Notes: generated from the letters alone by a model not told the origin. DNA of 64,000 bases from Allacma fusca (GCA_947179485.1 OX359245.1:70915067-70979066), one strand, 5' to 3'; counted from the first letter of the stretch, positions 23,745 through 36,655 are shown. Program-made: numbers and translations.

Positions 23745-24676
23745 TAGTGTTTCTGATCGAGTTCGGGCAACTCGAGGTTTCGAGTTCGAGTCGGGTTCGA
23801 GTCGAGTTCGAGCCTAATATTTTTGGTACCGTTTGCTTTCGAGTCGGTTTCGGGTATCAAGTTTTCGACCCGAAAAAATCGGGTCGAGTTTGCAAAATCT
23901 ACCGGTCCCTACCAAAACTCGAAAGTAAAAACTTATTTTGGAATTATTGATTCATGTTACCTTAACAATAAAAATTGGCCTTCCTGCCACCTCTGATTTA
24001 AAAAATATGCAGTTTTTGTGGATAACATCAAAGAAAGTCTCTGTACGGAGCAAGTATTTGTACATGACCTTATAACACTCCTCATACCTAAGTTTTATTA
24101 GCGTACGAAGCTAAGTACCCTAATATGGCAAGGATGACGCGTGAATTCTTGGGTATTCCTGGCATTCCTATCGAGCGTGCTTTTTCGTTGGCTCGACATT
24201 TTAACACTGAAATATGGCTACTCAAGTAGATACGATATGGAAGTTACCTCTTTTAATATCGTGGTTAAAGTTGGCATATAACAAGTTTATCGAGACAACA
24301 ATGAAGATCATTACGGAGGGATGGCCGGTTGTACCAAATTATAATGAAAATTTGAAATTATAATAAAAAAAAAATGAAAACGACACAGTGATTGCTGCAT
24401 TACTGTATTTTGCTTTTACAAAAAAAAATGCTTTGTTTGATGCTCATATTTCGGGATTGTGTGATGTTGTATTTTACGTAAATTTGGTGTCTGGTTTCGG
24501 TTCGAGTTCGAGTCGATTTCGGGTATAACATTTCTTAACGGTCTCGGTTTCGGGTACAAAAAAATTTCCCGACTCGAATGTCCCGAGTTCGAGTTCGAGC
24601 CCAAAAGTGGAGTTTACACCGGGTTTTTGTTTCGAGTCGAGTCGAGCCCAACTATTTGTTACCGATAGAAACACTA
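23745..24676 (+). mobile_element. hAT element I with transposase fossil, TTCGAGTCGAG words
   Basis: The TIR is TAGTGTTTCT, with a perfect 8-bp TSD attcagat (23737-23744 and 24677-24684). Both arms carry TTCGAGTTCGAGTCGG and TTTCGGGTA words on the same strand. The centre keeps a piece of hAT transposase coding sequence (24092-24229). It lies only 21 bases beyond the right TSD of nest H. The related TIR TAGTGYTTCT is found in element R at 40258. Confidence 0.92.
24092..24229 (+). pseudogene. hAT transposase C-terminal dimerisation-region fossil
   Basis: The frame reads YPNMARMTREFLGIP, then IPIERAFSLARHF, and ends at a stop. This matches the strongly conserved C-terminal hAT block (YP.L..MARD.L.IP....ERVFS), which forms part of the dimerisation (Dimer_Tnp_hAT) domain. 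Only about 37 residues survive; an in-frame stop lies upstream at about 24089. It links the word-filled elements to the hAT superfamily by protein as well as by TIR and TSD. Confidence 0.8.
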
Positions 24677-24684
24677 ATTCAGAT

Positions 24685-26604
24685 GAAGTACTAACCTACA
24701 ATATGCATGGGTTAAATCATTTAGTTGAGGATTTGTATCATTTTGAAAGCTTTTTCTGCTTTTGAGATTGCTGCTGAAGATTGGTTTGAAAGTTTTAAAA
24801 ACGTTGGTTTGAAGTAAGCATAGAAATTTACAACAAGTAGTTAAGTTAACCAAACACATGAACTCGAAATAAATGTGAATGGAATTTTATTAAATAGTAT
24901 GCACAACTAAGGTAAACGAAAGTTGGTTCCAGATTATGTTATTAATAGTAACAATGGTTTTCTGACAAGGATATGGAAAAATGATGCTAATGAATAAATC
25001 GTATTTATAAGTTTTAAATATGTAACAATTGGAAATAATTGGAAATAATAAATGAAGCATTTAAAAAATCAAATTAATCCAATATTTTGTTATTTATTAA
25101 CTAATTAGCACAGAATTGCAGCAGTTGATGTGCTTAAAAGATATCGGATATTATACACTCTAAAAATTACAGAGTAAAATCAGTTCTATTAGGGCAGTTC
25201 GTTATTCCCTAGCAAGAAGAGAATGCTGTCATATCATGAATAATACTAAATTTACTCCGTAATGCGGATTACTGAAAATTTAATCCAGCCTTTCCAGATG
25301 TAGTACTGTGACAATTCTTCATGAATGGATTAAATAAATTCATCCCGCAAACGGTTTAAAAATAGTTAACTGCACATCGTTATACTGAATCTGCATGAGA
25401 GATGATTTTAACACGGTCAAGTTAATTTTGAATATGCTTACCGCATTAAATTAATTATGCTTGGGATTCGACAATTCATAAAATTGCTTTCAAAAATACT
25501 TTTCAAATAAAATTAAAATATTTTCATTATATAAATAATTTGTTTTTACATGGACATATTATTATTACTATAGTCGACGAGTTTTCTGACTTTTAAAACG
25601 GCATATAATTCCATAGAGTAAGTATTTACGTACATATTTAATTTTATATTTATGAACGTAAAAATTACTTGCCATAAAATGTCTTTTCCACCAAATTTAA
25701 CTTCTCTGGAACTGAATCAACAATGTTAAAACTCATTTTTGCAAGCTTTTGATATAAAACTAGTAACGAGCCAGTGTTCTCCTGAAAGAGTCAATGTGAA
25801 TAACTACATATGCTGAAGCAAATGTCCGTCGAAGAGCATGCATGCAATGTAAGTACGTAGGAGAAAATGTAACGGTCAATATGATTCACTCCTGCTTGAA
25901 CGCTAAATTTAACCTCTATCGGGATTAATTTATTACTTGTTACATGTAAAAATTGTGAGTTGCCCATACAAGATGAAAAATCTCTGACACGAAAATCGTC
26001 TCGCACAGCAAGAATAATTTCTTCCTACATTTTTGTGAGTTGGTCCAAATATTGTCTTAAATCGGATTAATTTTTATTTATTCTGCATGCAGGACAAACC
26101 CAGTTTTTAGAGTATATAACCTACGAGTATGTACATATTTTCTTCGCAAAACTTATAGCGTTTTCAGATATTACATTAACTACATGCTTACAAATCCGTT
26201 TTTTGAGACACAAGATTTGTATAAAAGGTCCGAATAAAATCAAGCACAGCATCATTTCTCAATTGCTGCTACTTAGTGTTGTTAATGTGGATGCCGGTTT
26301 CCTATTAGAGCCCAAAATTTTAAAATGCAAGTTGATGAATATAGTGAAAATTTACAAACCTGCTACGCATTGAAATTATTCTTAGATTTTGGAAATTCTG
26401 GTAACCGCGGTGTAGGTTTACTAATATTAATTAGATCAACGTTTTCAGGAATTTTGAAAAAACCACTGTTAGATTTCGTTTGCATGTCTGGTTGGAACTG
26501 CCTGTAACTAATTAGCACATAATTGCAGCAGTTGATGTGATCTTAAAAGATATCGGTATACTTTAATGAGAGGTGTTTTTGCCGAATTTTCGTGATAGTA
26601 TTTT
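24685..26604. other. No gene recognised; one direct repeat pair
   Basis: AT-rich sequence. A block of about 60 bases around taactaattagcacagaatt (25098) is repeated in direct orientation at about 26507, sharing gcagcagttgatgtg and ttaaaagatatcgg. No ORF with family features is seen. Confidence 0.45.
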
Positions 26605-26610
26605 TACAAT

Positions 26611-27437
26611 TGCTTTAGGGGCGTGGTTTGCGCAAAAAAATGAAATTTAAAAGCACACGTTATTTTTGGCTTTTATGTGTAAATTAAAAAATGGTTTCTA
26701 TGTATGTAAATTAATAATCGGGTTTTATTTTAACTAAAATTTTGGTTTACAAAAAAAATGGGTTTAATTTGATCATGCTAATTTTGCATAAAACATTTTT
26801 ATTTATTATTTTTTAAAGTACTTGCTGTCCTTGTTACTGCACTTATTTTTTACGTTAATTTTAAATATAAAGTAACAGAAGATATCAAATCCACATTTTT
26901 TAAACAAACCTAGTTTACATGTTTTCCTTGGTTTCATAATGATGATTAAGCTTTGTTTAAACAATTATTTCAAAATTAGTTCAAATTATTTTTTTTAAAA
27001 GCATATTTTGAAACGTATATTTGCTTTAACTTTTCACATTGTATACGGAGACAATACGTCACAAAGCTTCCCTTCAATGCATATCAATGTTTTTTATTAA
27101 GCTAAACTTTAAGAGAGAGGGTGCAAAAACAGATCTTCGCACATTACATGCGTCAGTTGAGTTTATTCATAACCGGTTTGTTTTGCATTTGCACATATCA
27201 TACATCGCATGATTGATTATGTACTCCTTTTCTACAGTTGCCTGTGAAGATATGGCTTTTAATATTTTTTTCATTTTGCTTTTATATTCACATTTTTTGC
27301 TAATGGCATTTACGAATTAAATTTTATTTATATTTTATTACATTAGTGTGGCGTGGTTTGCGCAAAAAAATCAAATTTATTGCGCGCTCTTTTTCAGCGG
27401 GCACTGGTTCCCGCCAAAAGTTGAATCGCCCTAAAGC
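26611..27437. mobile_element. Possible inverted-repeat element, unresolved class
   Basis: The ends GCTTTAGGGGCG (26611) and CGCCCTAAAGC (27437) are inverted matches. Just inside, GGCGTGGTTTGCGCAAAAAA is found at about 26619 and again in direct orientation at about 27352. No target-site duplication could be seen, so the boundary and class are uncertain. Confidence 0.4.
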
Positions 27438-27875
27438 CTGACTATTTTATCTACTGCTTTGTTCAGCTCAAATGTTGATTTTAAACATGGGGTTAGCATA
27501 TCATTCCCTTCTAGGAGCGTCCGTTCTATTGAAGACATTAGTATACTTCGGATTTTTCATGGTACGTTATAGCAACTCACAATCAAGAACTTATGACGTG
27601 TATTTGATCGACGACTACGATTGAATTCTTGCTTGAACAGGTATCGATTGTATTTTCTAGCAACAGCTACTCCGACGTTAGTTGTGAGAAAGCAATTGAG
27701 GACAGATACAAGGATGCCCTGGAATCAACAATGAATTTATAATAGGTAACCAAAATATAACTTTAATTAAGATCATACTCAAAAATTTTAAAATATAGAT
27801 TTGACGTGTTTATGTTACCTGTAGAGGTTGAACGATAGCATTTGCCATCATGTAAAACGCCTGACCACTCCCACC

Positions 27876-28686
27876 CAGTGCTCGGCACGGGTATGGGTAA
27901 TACTCGGGTAAACGGGTACGGGTATGGGTACTACCCGGGTACCGATTTTGTGTACCCGATCAATTCCGGGTACTACCCGGGTACACTTTGTTCGGCTTAA
28001 AATTTCGGGTAGGGATACGGGTATGGGTACGGGTACAAGGATTTCAAAATGGGTATATACCCACCGGGTACAGGTAGGGGTCATTTACTCGTACCCACGA
28101 CCTATTTACCCGAATATTCGGATACGTTGAGAATTGAGACATTTTGATGAATTTTATACCATCATGCCCATACGTTGGAAACTTCTGTCCATATTTTTAG
28201 TGTTTCTGATTACATATAGCTTAGTGTTAATACTCTTTTAACCTAACAACATACAATAAATGTATTTTAGACTGTAGCTAACATATATGTATGCTTCTAG
28301 GGAAACATGATTTTCTACTAGTCTAGTTTTTCTACACTTCAATGAAAATATACAATATCAAATACAGCTCTAGCTAGTCAAAATAACACACTAAGGTGTC
28401 ATACATTATTGCACATAACGTACTATCACTGCATTTAGAGAAATCTGGATATAAAGTACCCGAGTACGAGTACGGGTACGACACTGTGATACCAGAGTAT
28501 GGGTTTTCGAGTATTTTTCGGGTACGGGTACATGGTTTGAGATTACATTACGGGTACGGGTATGAAAAATTTGTACCCGGATAATCGGGTATGGGTACGG
28601 GTATAGATACCAGACATTGCAATACCCGCACTTCGGGTACGGATACGGGTACGGGTACCGATTTTTCGTACCCGTGCCGAGCACTG
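27876..28686. mobile_element. hAT-like element J inside a GPCR exon, GGGTACGGGTAT words
   Basis: The 18-base TIR CAGTGCTCGGCACGGGTA is perfect, and so is the 8-bp TSD ctcccacc (27868-27875 and 28687-28694). Both arms carry GGGTACGGGTATGGG words on the same strand. Removing the element and one TSD copy restores collinearity with copy 1 across the third extracellular loop. No coding sequence of its own is seen; open frames through the repeats are artefacts. Confidence 0.93.
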
Positions 28687-29933
28687 CTCCCACCAGGGTT
28701 GAAGAAAAATATAAAATTATTGATCCCAAGCAGAGGAAACAGTATGAGTGCAGACTTGGCAGCGCGACTGTTGACAAATTTGTTGAACAGAAACATTAAA
28801 CGTAAATCCACATTTATTTGCTTTGCTTCAAATGATGACTGAGAATTACTCAATAATTGATATTTGAACTTTAGCCCTGACATTCAGGTATTTTAGAAAA
28901 ATTGAGGGAAATCATTTGATGTACCGATATTGATGTGCATCACTGGAGTTTCCATTGAACTGAAGCTTCGATAATAGTACCCTCATAATGTTTACAAGAA
29001 ATGCAAGATTTCCCTGTGGACATCAACACATTTCATTTCACGAAACACAATTTACATGCCTCCCTCGGGAAATGTCAAATAGAAGATCTTACCACTAAAG
29101 CTGCCAAAACAGGACCTACGATGACCCAAATTAACTGGGATTGACTGTAACCCTTCCAGCAGTACATCTCATCATGCTTATTGGCAAACTCAAATGCAGC
29201 CCCCCAAGCACCAACGAGGAGAACAGGTAGCCCTAAATACGTAAATGTACTAGTAAGTACTTAAGGCAAAGCTTAAGAACCGAAGGGTAGGGAATTATTT
29301 ATTTTCAGTCTCAACTTACCCCAAGATAACCAGCAGTAAGTTTTTATATGGAAATTTTGCTGGAAGATATTGGATGTTAGTTTCGAATTTACATAATGTC
29401 CTTCCACGAACATCCAGTTTATTGAGGATACGTAGGTGTACAAATTCAGTGCCAGAACCAATTTACAAATCCATTCCTGGAATTTTTACAAAATTCATTG
29501 GAAGATAAAATTTATCAAACAACGGCATTTACCGGCCCTTTCTTCATTACTATAAATATTATTTCCTAAATTGATCTTTGACACACATAATTGTTGCGAG
29601 TTCCCATTTCACATTTCACACATCCACGGATTTATATTTTATTCAATCTAATAATTTCCCATGAAGAATGAAGAAGTTTTTTTTAAACTTAAAAGAGCAA
29701 CGGCTTGTCATAATAAGGAATAGGTGCATGTACTTTAAAATTTATTGATCTTGCATTCTCCTCACTCCTCCACGTGCCTGTTAGTTAACTTTGCAAACAA
29801 AATCTTGTTAGGGAAACTATAGTGAATGTCAATTGGAATGAAATCAAATAGTAACTTACAACCGCGTGTGAACGTTCACAATCCAGGAACTCCACAACTC
29901 TAAGAATTAAATTTATTTGTGACCGATTTACTC

Positions 29934-30139
29934 AGACATTTCCAACTCACCACCCGCCGGTAGTAAAATTCTTTCCCCAAGAGATTCGGTTGGGAAATCA
30001 TCATGAGTACAAGGTTCTTCAAAGCGAGGGATACCATGAAGTGAATGTGTATTGTGATTCGAACGCAACGGATAGACCTATAGAAATGAAAAATGACAGA
30101 CTCTCAAATGTGAAATCACAATACATTTGGGGCGGATAA
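29934..30139 (+). CDS. Conserved small ORF antisense to GPCR copy 2 (partial, unknown)
   Basis: The frame reads PQEIRLGNHHEYKVLQ then GYHEVNVYCDS and ends at TAA. It is the paralogue of the ORF at 2117-1884 and lies in the equivalent intron on the strand opposite to the receptor. The conserved core is about 45 residues; the C-termini differ. No start codon is visible in frame, so it may be an internal or terminal exon. Confidence 0.4.
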
Positions 30140-30589
30140 GAGTACAATCAGGATCAAAAAGACTTGTCAGTTAGTGGGGACATCAGCCAATCTTTCCACA
30201 TTTTATGGAAATGTTTTCACTTTAATTGGAATTTGGAAATTTCACTTTTAATAACTCAACGAGAAAATACCAAATGTTCCTTAAAAATGAAATGTTTTTT
30301 AAGATCTGTCTTAAAGAAACGTTTTCCACGAATACTTGTGTTTTCAGAGTTATTGTCAGCAGTATTCAAAGATTAGAGGGTCTAAATTAAAGATACTGTT
30401 TAAACCCTAAGTAATGTCTCTATTTAAGTTAAAAGATAAAATTTAGTGTTAATGAAGTGTAGATCTTACTTGAAATAGAAGAAGATGAGAAGAGCGACAG
30501 CCAGGAAGAGAAGGGACAGGATGGACCCAATGAAAAGAACGTATCTACTAATTTCCCTGGTCTCCCACTGCCCTCAAGAAATACTATTT

Positions 30590-32095
30590 ACAAATGTCAT
30601 AATAAAAACTTCACCACTATAATTCTTATACAGTATATGGAGCATGTTAAAAAAACTCTCGTCCCTCTAGTCCAGAATAAGGAGTAATCAATAAAATATT
30701 TGATTATATCCTAGTTTGTAGAAATTCATTTTTCGGATTTTCTAAAATTTGTATCATTTTATCACAAAATTTTGATGACATCAATAATGGACGCTCCCTT
30801 ATCCGACATACATATAGATACACTAAATCCGAGGATTCATTCCTAAATTTTAGGCAACATTTATATGAAACCAAGTCCTGCCTATATTCCTTTATACTTG
30901 CAGTACAAAACACTGCCTATCCTATTCCTATTTTTGCACGCTGAATATTTCGTTTACTATCTTTTCCTACCTACATAAGAAGCTCGATTTTACTGCCTAT
31001 CATATTTATATGCCTATAAGTCCTATCCTTCGAGGAAGGATGTGCACCATTGCATAGAGTACATATTACATGTATTTATTACAGAGATATTTCTGTGTAT
31101 TGGAATGAATCTCAAATATTTTGTTACTGAAAATTACCCTAACTGTTAGTGACTAAAACAATTCCCATTGTATTATTACTGCTCATATACTCCGAACAAA
31201 GCCGCCTTACAGTTTCTCCAATAGTAGCTACTGGCCAGCAAAAATGTCCATCCCACAATGCCCCGCAATGTAAATCTGACAGATTATAATAACATACAAA
31301 ATATAATAAAAATATATATCAACTATGTCAAAATATATAACAAAGTATTTTCTTTTTTCAGATTAAAATAATATTAATACAGTGTATTGTAAAGACAGTA
31401 TTGATGCTACTGGCAGTTTTGCCATATATGGTCCATAAATGGCCCTAATGTATGTATACTGTAATAGGGTTTCTTCGAAGACTACAGCCTTGGTTACAAC
31501 CTTGGCTAGAGGTTTGGCAGAAAGCATATATTTTACCGTATACATATTTGGCATATATTTTTAAGTTAATTTTGAGAATTTATCTGAAGTAATAGCATCT
31601 TTACAAAAAAAGATGTATTAGGTTTCGAATTTATCCAGAGTAAAATTTACCTGTTGAAAGATTTCTCCATTCCTTCTTCAAACACTCAGCTCCTGCTGAC
31701 GACATTACCTCCGACTGAGGTCTTCGTAAGTCAGTTAAATTACTCATAAGCTCCATGAACCCTCAGGAATATTCAGATTTATTAAGGAATTTCCAGGAAG
31801 GAAGTGACGTCTCTCCAACTGCAGCTCCTCTGAAGATAACCTTGAAAGGAAATATGAGCTTGTATAAAATCAGTGTATGAGAATTATTACGGTTCGTTAT
31901 GTTCCCTCAAAATGTGTAAAAAGAGCCAGCATTGGTGTGTTGAGCACGTCATCTGTATACGTACACATTAGAATACATATATAGGGTGTCTGATGTACCA
32001 CTCACTTAAAACGCAATGGGATGAAAACGGATATAGCGAATTTCTGGAAGATGGCATTTAAATGGAAATCCCTTCTTGAGCAATTCAGGGTGGAT
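30590..32095. other. No gene recognised
   Basis: A short peptide-like phrase at about 30770-30705 on the minus strand (ILENPKNEF) resembles one at about 1180-1200 on the plus strand (ILENPENKF). The GPCR duplication therefore extends upstream of TM1. Nothing else could be supported. Confidence 0.4.
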
Positions 32096-32102
32096 GGGAA
32101 TA

Positions 32103-32973
32103 CAGTGAATTTCCCATATAGTGGTTTCCTCTTAGATGGCATTTCCTCTTTAGTGGCATCAAAATACCCTCCCTAGAGGTTTGCAATGTTAAAGGTATAC
32201 TATATAGTGGCACCCGCTATAATGGTATTCCCTCTATAATGGCACCATTATGTGTTACAGTGGCTCGGCCATGCAAAATTATAATGGCAGTTGGCATCAA
32301 ATTAGCTCGTTAATAGTATAACAGGGTGTTATAAAACGTGCGGGAGGTAAATAATGTTTGTGTCGATTGGTTCAATTTTAATTCTAAATGTTACTGCATA
32401 CCATGAAACTCTTATTGTGGTATACTGAAGCTCTAGTATGATTAGCTGAAGTTATTCATTGACTTAAAAGGTAAAACGAACAGTTACACAACAAAGCATT
32501 GGTATTTTTACCTTGGCCCACTTCTAATAAGTTTCAATTCGTTATTTATTTTTTAACAAAATTAAAACGTTTTCCATAATCTAAAGCCAAAATTCGGTTT
32601 CTGGAAGGACGCTGTACTATTTTGATGATGTTTTGGAAAGTGTACATGCCATAAAAATGTGGATTTCTTCACAAGTAGCTCCTACCAATCGGTCTGGAAT
32701 GGTGAACTTGCAGTTGAAAAGTTTGCTACTACTTACAATATTACCAGTGTGAGGGTATTTATATTTACTGAATATTTTACACTTACTGACCTTTGCATAC
32801 CTCATAGTTTTACGCATTCTGTGCAAATAAATTATTTTATAAATATATTTAGCCAGTTATTAGTTATAAATATTAATAGTATATAGTTAGCCATTAATAC
32901 CATATAGTGGCATCTCTATGTAGTGGCAGGAATTTGCCACTCCCTTGGAAACCACTATATAGGAAATTCACTG
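32103..32973. mobile_element. pogo/Tc1-like non-autonomous element
   Basis: The element starts CAGTGAATTTCC after TA (32101-32102) and ends GGAAATTCACTG before TA (32974-32975). The left arm continues with CATATAGTGGTTTCC and several AGTGGCA and TATAATGGCA phrases. The right arm shows the inverted counterpart (GGAAACCACTATATAGG). The same ends and phrases bound the 191-bp MITE at 1262-1452. TA duplication and CAGTG ends suggest the pogo branch of Tc1/mariner. No transposase ORF is seen. Confidence 0.7.
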
Positions 32974-32979
32974 TACAGG

Positions 32980-35900
32980 GAAAATTGTGACTTCCCTATT
33001 ATTTATTTCACGGGACAGTGTATTAGGGAATTCTATGGAATTGTTATTTTAATATGAGAGATTATATTCTAAAGAAATATTTTTATGATAATAAATTTGT
33101 AGTAAAAAACCTTCCAAGACTTAGTCTGCACCGCTCCTCCTCTCAATCGTTACTTATTATTACCGTGAATAAATATAACATTATACTATTAGTAACGTTG
33201 TCCTAATAATAATAATTTATTACGCTATACAGCAACCAACTAATAAAATATTATATATTTTATATGTTAAATTATATAAAGATAATGTTAATAATATATT
33301 TTAAAAATTACGTACGGCTCAATTTGACCTCAACCCCCTGATATCGGACATATCCTGGTTTCGAAAAAGTAAAAGCGGTTCCGCAGGTACTTGCCACTAC
33401 GTGTTCACATTATGAAGCACGAACTGGGACTGCTGTTCCAGATGAAGATGTTTCGTATTTGGGTCTCATGGTTCTGCACAAGAGCATTTGAGGAAAAGTC
33501 TCTTTCCACTCCGGAAGAGAACAGTTTACAAGCTTAGAAGCAGGTCCTACTTTAAGTCTAGTTTCACGTTAGTATTGTCTGCTTAACGCAGGACCGGAAT
33601 TTAAAAGCACATCTATAGCTCTTATCTATTATAATCACTTTGGTCAGCTAGAATCTTGATATTAAAGGTAGGAGTAGAATAATTTCTTAGCATAAACGTC
33701 CGTACTACTGAAGATAGGAAAACTTCCAGTATATTCTGGAAAATTGTGGCAACTCACTGTTAAGTACTGATGACGTGAGTTGGATCGACTGGGATGGGTT
33801 ACTGTTTTTAGTTAATGTTCATAATTTTGATGTTATCAGAAGCAGCATGTTATTGACACTATTGTAAATGTTTCACGCATTTCAATTCAGTGTCCGGACC
33901 AATTTACAAATCCATTCCTGTAATTTATAGGATAAAAATCATTAGAAGATAAATTTTAACAAATAAATAAATACAACCATTAATTCTTTATTACTCTGTT
34001 TCCTTACTTGATTTAACCTCTGATACATAGTGGTAGCAATTCGTCAAGATAAATGAACCCATAGATTCACATTTTATTTGTTCTAATAATTTTTGCTGCG
34101 AAATGTGCAAGTATTGCTGTAAATGTCAGATTTGTCATATGCCCATAATATTGAAAGAGTAGGTTCCGGGGTCATTGTATGTTTTCATTGTAGGTCAACA
34201 CAAAATTATCCTGTCAACCTTTCCCTTTACCCAGGGATGTTTTCCAAAAATAAGGCTGACAATTGTATATATCAATCTTTCAATTAAGTCTTACCAGCGC
34301 CCTTAATTCTAGCCAAGAACGTAAAATTTCAGTGTAATGTCAGTACAATATTTGCTATACATATGATCAGGTCTCATGACAAAATAAACACTGGAAAAAA
34401 TAATGGGGTTAGTAGCTACATGCAGAGACGTCAATAATTATAACCACATTATTATTCAATGCAAGAACGAAATTGGTGTGAGCGAAGAGGTTCAAAGGGA
34501 TCGTGGATTATCCGTTCATATGTGAAGACCTGTGAAACATGTGATTCTCTAAGGGATAATAAGTTGTATCCTATGAAACAATTTATATTCTCGTGAATTA
34601 AATTAGCTTAGAATCCGGTTTCCCAGAAATCATCGTGATAAGTTCGCAAAACTTAAATTTCTAAAGGAAAATCATGGTTGGAGATAATTGTCAAAGGAAA
34701 CATGCTAGTAATTAGGAATCGTTCTAACAAAATCATTTGTCAGATTGCATAAGTTGAATATCCAAGAAGTTAGACGATATGTCAAGAGGACCCAATAAAT
34801 GTATCTTTTTTAATTCCCCAATTACGAATATATGTATAACTAATCTAAATTTGATTAGGTTCATATGTATTTGCGTGCATGTGGAAATATATTAAACATT
34901 TTAAACATTTATAAGCGGATGCGTCATACAAAAAACAGTTATATTTTTGTAGGTGTGTCAAATACTAACTTACATACAAGCTTGGTCTTTGCACTACAAA
35001 TAGTTTTCACGCCAACTGCAATGGTACCATCCACTATCGCATGATTTATAGATTTGTATTTTTCCTGTACATGTGTTTAACATTACACTTGTGGAATATG
35101 AGACATTATCTACCATCTAAATAAACCCAAATATTAATCTCGTCTTTCCCCGATTTTTTTCGAGTTTTAGTATGGAAGTACCAAATTTTCAGAGGTATGG
35201 TTTTATTAAGAGAATGGTGTCAAGCAGTCCTACAGAGAGCTTATTGTTTAAGAGATAACTCCCACTATAAATATCTTCCTGTCCTGTGACTTTCCTATGT
35301 AAAGTGAATTGAACGCAGTAATTAATTTAGATCCACATTGTCAAGACGTCGGTTAGAACGTAGAGAATCAGTAAGATCCCCTACGTACCAACTTGTAGAA
35401 TGAAACTCATCACGAAAGAATTTTAGGGTCAGGTTTTTGAGAAATTTTGGACAATATCTGCATCATTCCTTGCAGGCAGTACTTCCATTTCAGTTTGTTT
35501 TGGTTATATCTCATAATTTTGTTGTTAATATCAGAGGCATCTTTTCGTGACTTTCAAAGGCCTCATGTGGCTCCACTTTTGTCACAAGTAACCCTAAATA
35601 CGTGTATGTTATTTACATGGTTGTAAATGTTTACATTATTTTGCATGTTTTGTTTAGTCGCAACTTACCCCAAGAGAATAAAAGTTTTTACAATCTTGCT
35701 GGAATATATTTAAGGTTAGTTTAGAATTCACATAATGTCCTTCCAAGAGCATCTAGTTTATTTACGACACAAGTATACAAATTCAGTGCCAGTACCAATT
35801 TACAAATCCATTCCTGGAATTTATAGAACAAAAATCATTAGAATATGAATTTTAACAAATAAATATGTATACACCTGTTCATTCTTCATTACTTTCTTTC

Positions 35901-36105
35901 CTTAATTGAATTAAGACCTGATGCATACAGTGGTTGCAAGTCGTCATTAATAGGTAAATGAACCCACAGGTTTATATTTACTTTGCTTTTGGAAAAAACT
36001 GTATCCGGAACATTTGGCTTTCAGAGTGGTTTGCACGTGCTATATTTTTTAGCATTTGGGTATGTTCATGAAAGTCGCCTACAAAAAAAGACTTACATAG
36101 GCTTT
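32980..36105 (-). pseudogene. Scattered GPCR exon scraps, otherwise empty
   Basis: Two degenerate copies of the TM3 exon start are present on the minus strand: about 33950-33880 (EWICKLV, then a stop) and about 35830-35660. The latter has a TM4-TM5-like remnant at about 35610-35440. Flanking intron sequence (ATTAGAAGATAAATTTTAACAAA type) is shared with copies 2 and 3, so these are older tandem duplicates. The rest of this stretch is AT-rich with no supportable gene. Confidence 0.55.
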
Positions 36106-36113
36106 CTTAGAAA

Positions 36114-36655
36114 CAGAGGTGTCCATCCTTCGAAGGATTTCCTTCAGAGAAGGCTTCTTTGAACGAATGAAGCGTTATCTTTGACAATTATGAAGGGAAG
36201 GGAAGGAAGGCTGGAAAGGAAACGAAGGCTGAACGAAGGCTTCTGCTCTTTGCAGAAATAATGGAATGTGAAGGAACATGTTGTTTTTACGCCTTCGAAC
36301 GCCGCTGGAACTTGCAATTCCATCTACTATATTTTAGGCAAAATTCTTCCGTAACTTAAGTTCATGTACGTACGTACACCGTTACTCAACTGAAAACTAT
36401 TTTTCTGGCGGGTCGGCTTAACGTTATTCCGAAACATTTATATCACAAAGGCAGCATGATACCCGAAGCATGAAGGAATTTAAATAATTTTTGAAGGCTG
36501 AAGGAAGGATTATAGCATGGTTTTGAATGAAGGAAGGGCGAAGGAAGGATAAACATTCAGAAGGCTTCATTTTACGGAACGATGAAGGAACGGGTAATTG
36601 TAAACGGTTCTCCTTCTGAAGGATGAACGAAGGTGTTTTCAAATGGACACCTCTG
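36114..36655. mobile_element. hAT-like element M, GAAGG words
   Basis: The TIR is CAGAGGTGTCCAT (13 bases, inverted). The 8-bp TSD cttagaaa is perfect (36106-36113 and 36656-36663). Both arms carry GAAGGAAGG words on the same strand, with a short AT-rich core. No coding sequence; open frames through the GAAGG arrays are artefacts. Confidence 0.92.

Larger units (their letters stand above)
27557..30568 (-). pseudogene. Class B (secretin-type) GPCR copy 2, interrupted by a transposon
   Basis: Exons on the minus strand: TM1 30568-30470 (REISRYVLFIGSILSLL); TM3 29476-29320 (INWMFVEGHYV, the class B TM3 signature); TM4-TM5 29232-29093 (YCWKGYSQSQLIWVIVGP); TM6 28767-28687 plus 27875-27819 (LFPLLGINN and QAFYMMANAIVQ); and TM7 with tail 27718-27557 (GILVSVLNCFLTTNV). 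Splice sites fit GT-AG throughout. A TM2 exon and the extracellular hormone-binding domain were not found. Element J (27876-28686) is inserted in the middle of the TM6 exon, in the third extracellular loop, and breaks the frame. The other exons are clean, so inactivation may be recent. The receptor would bind a peptide hormone and signal through G proteins. Confidence 0.82.

Noticed and set aside
23573-23950. 125-codon plus-strand frame
   Set aside because: It spans the boundary between element H, its TSD and element I, so it cannot be a conserved coding unit.
28396-28883. Open frames through 27.9-28.9 kb rich in Tyr/Pro or Thr/Gly
   Set aside because: They read through the GGGTACGGGTAT words of element J. 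Only the short GPCR TM6 part (about 28767-28687, minus strand) is genuine.
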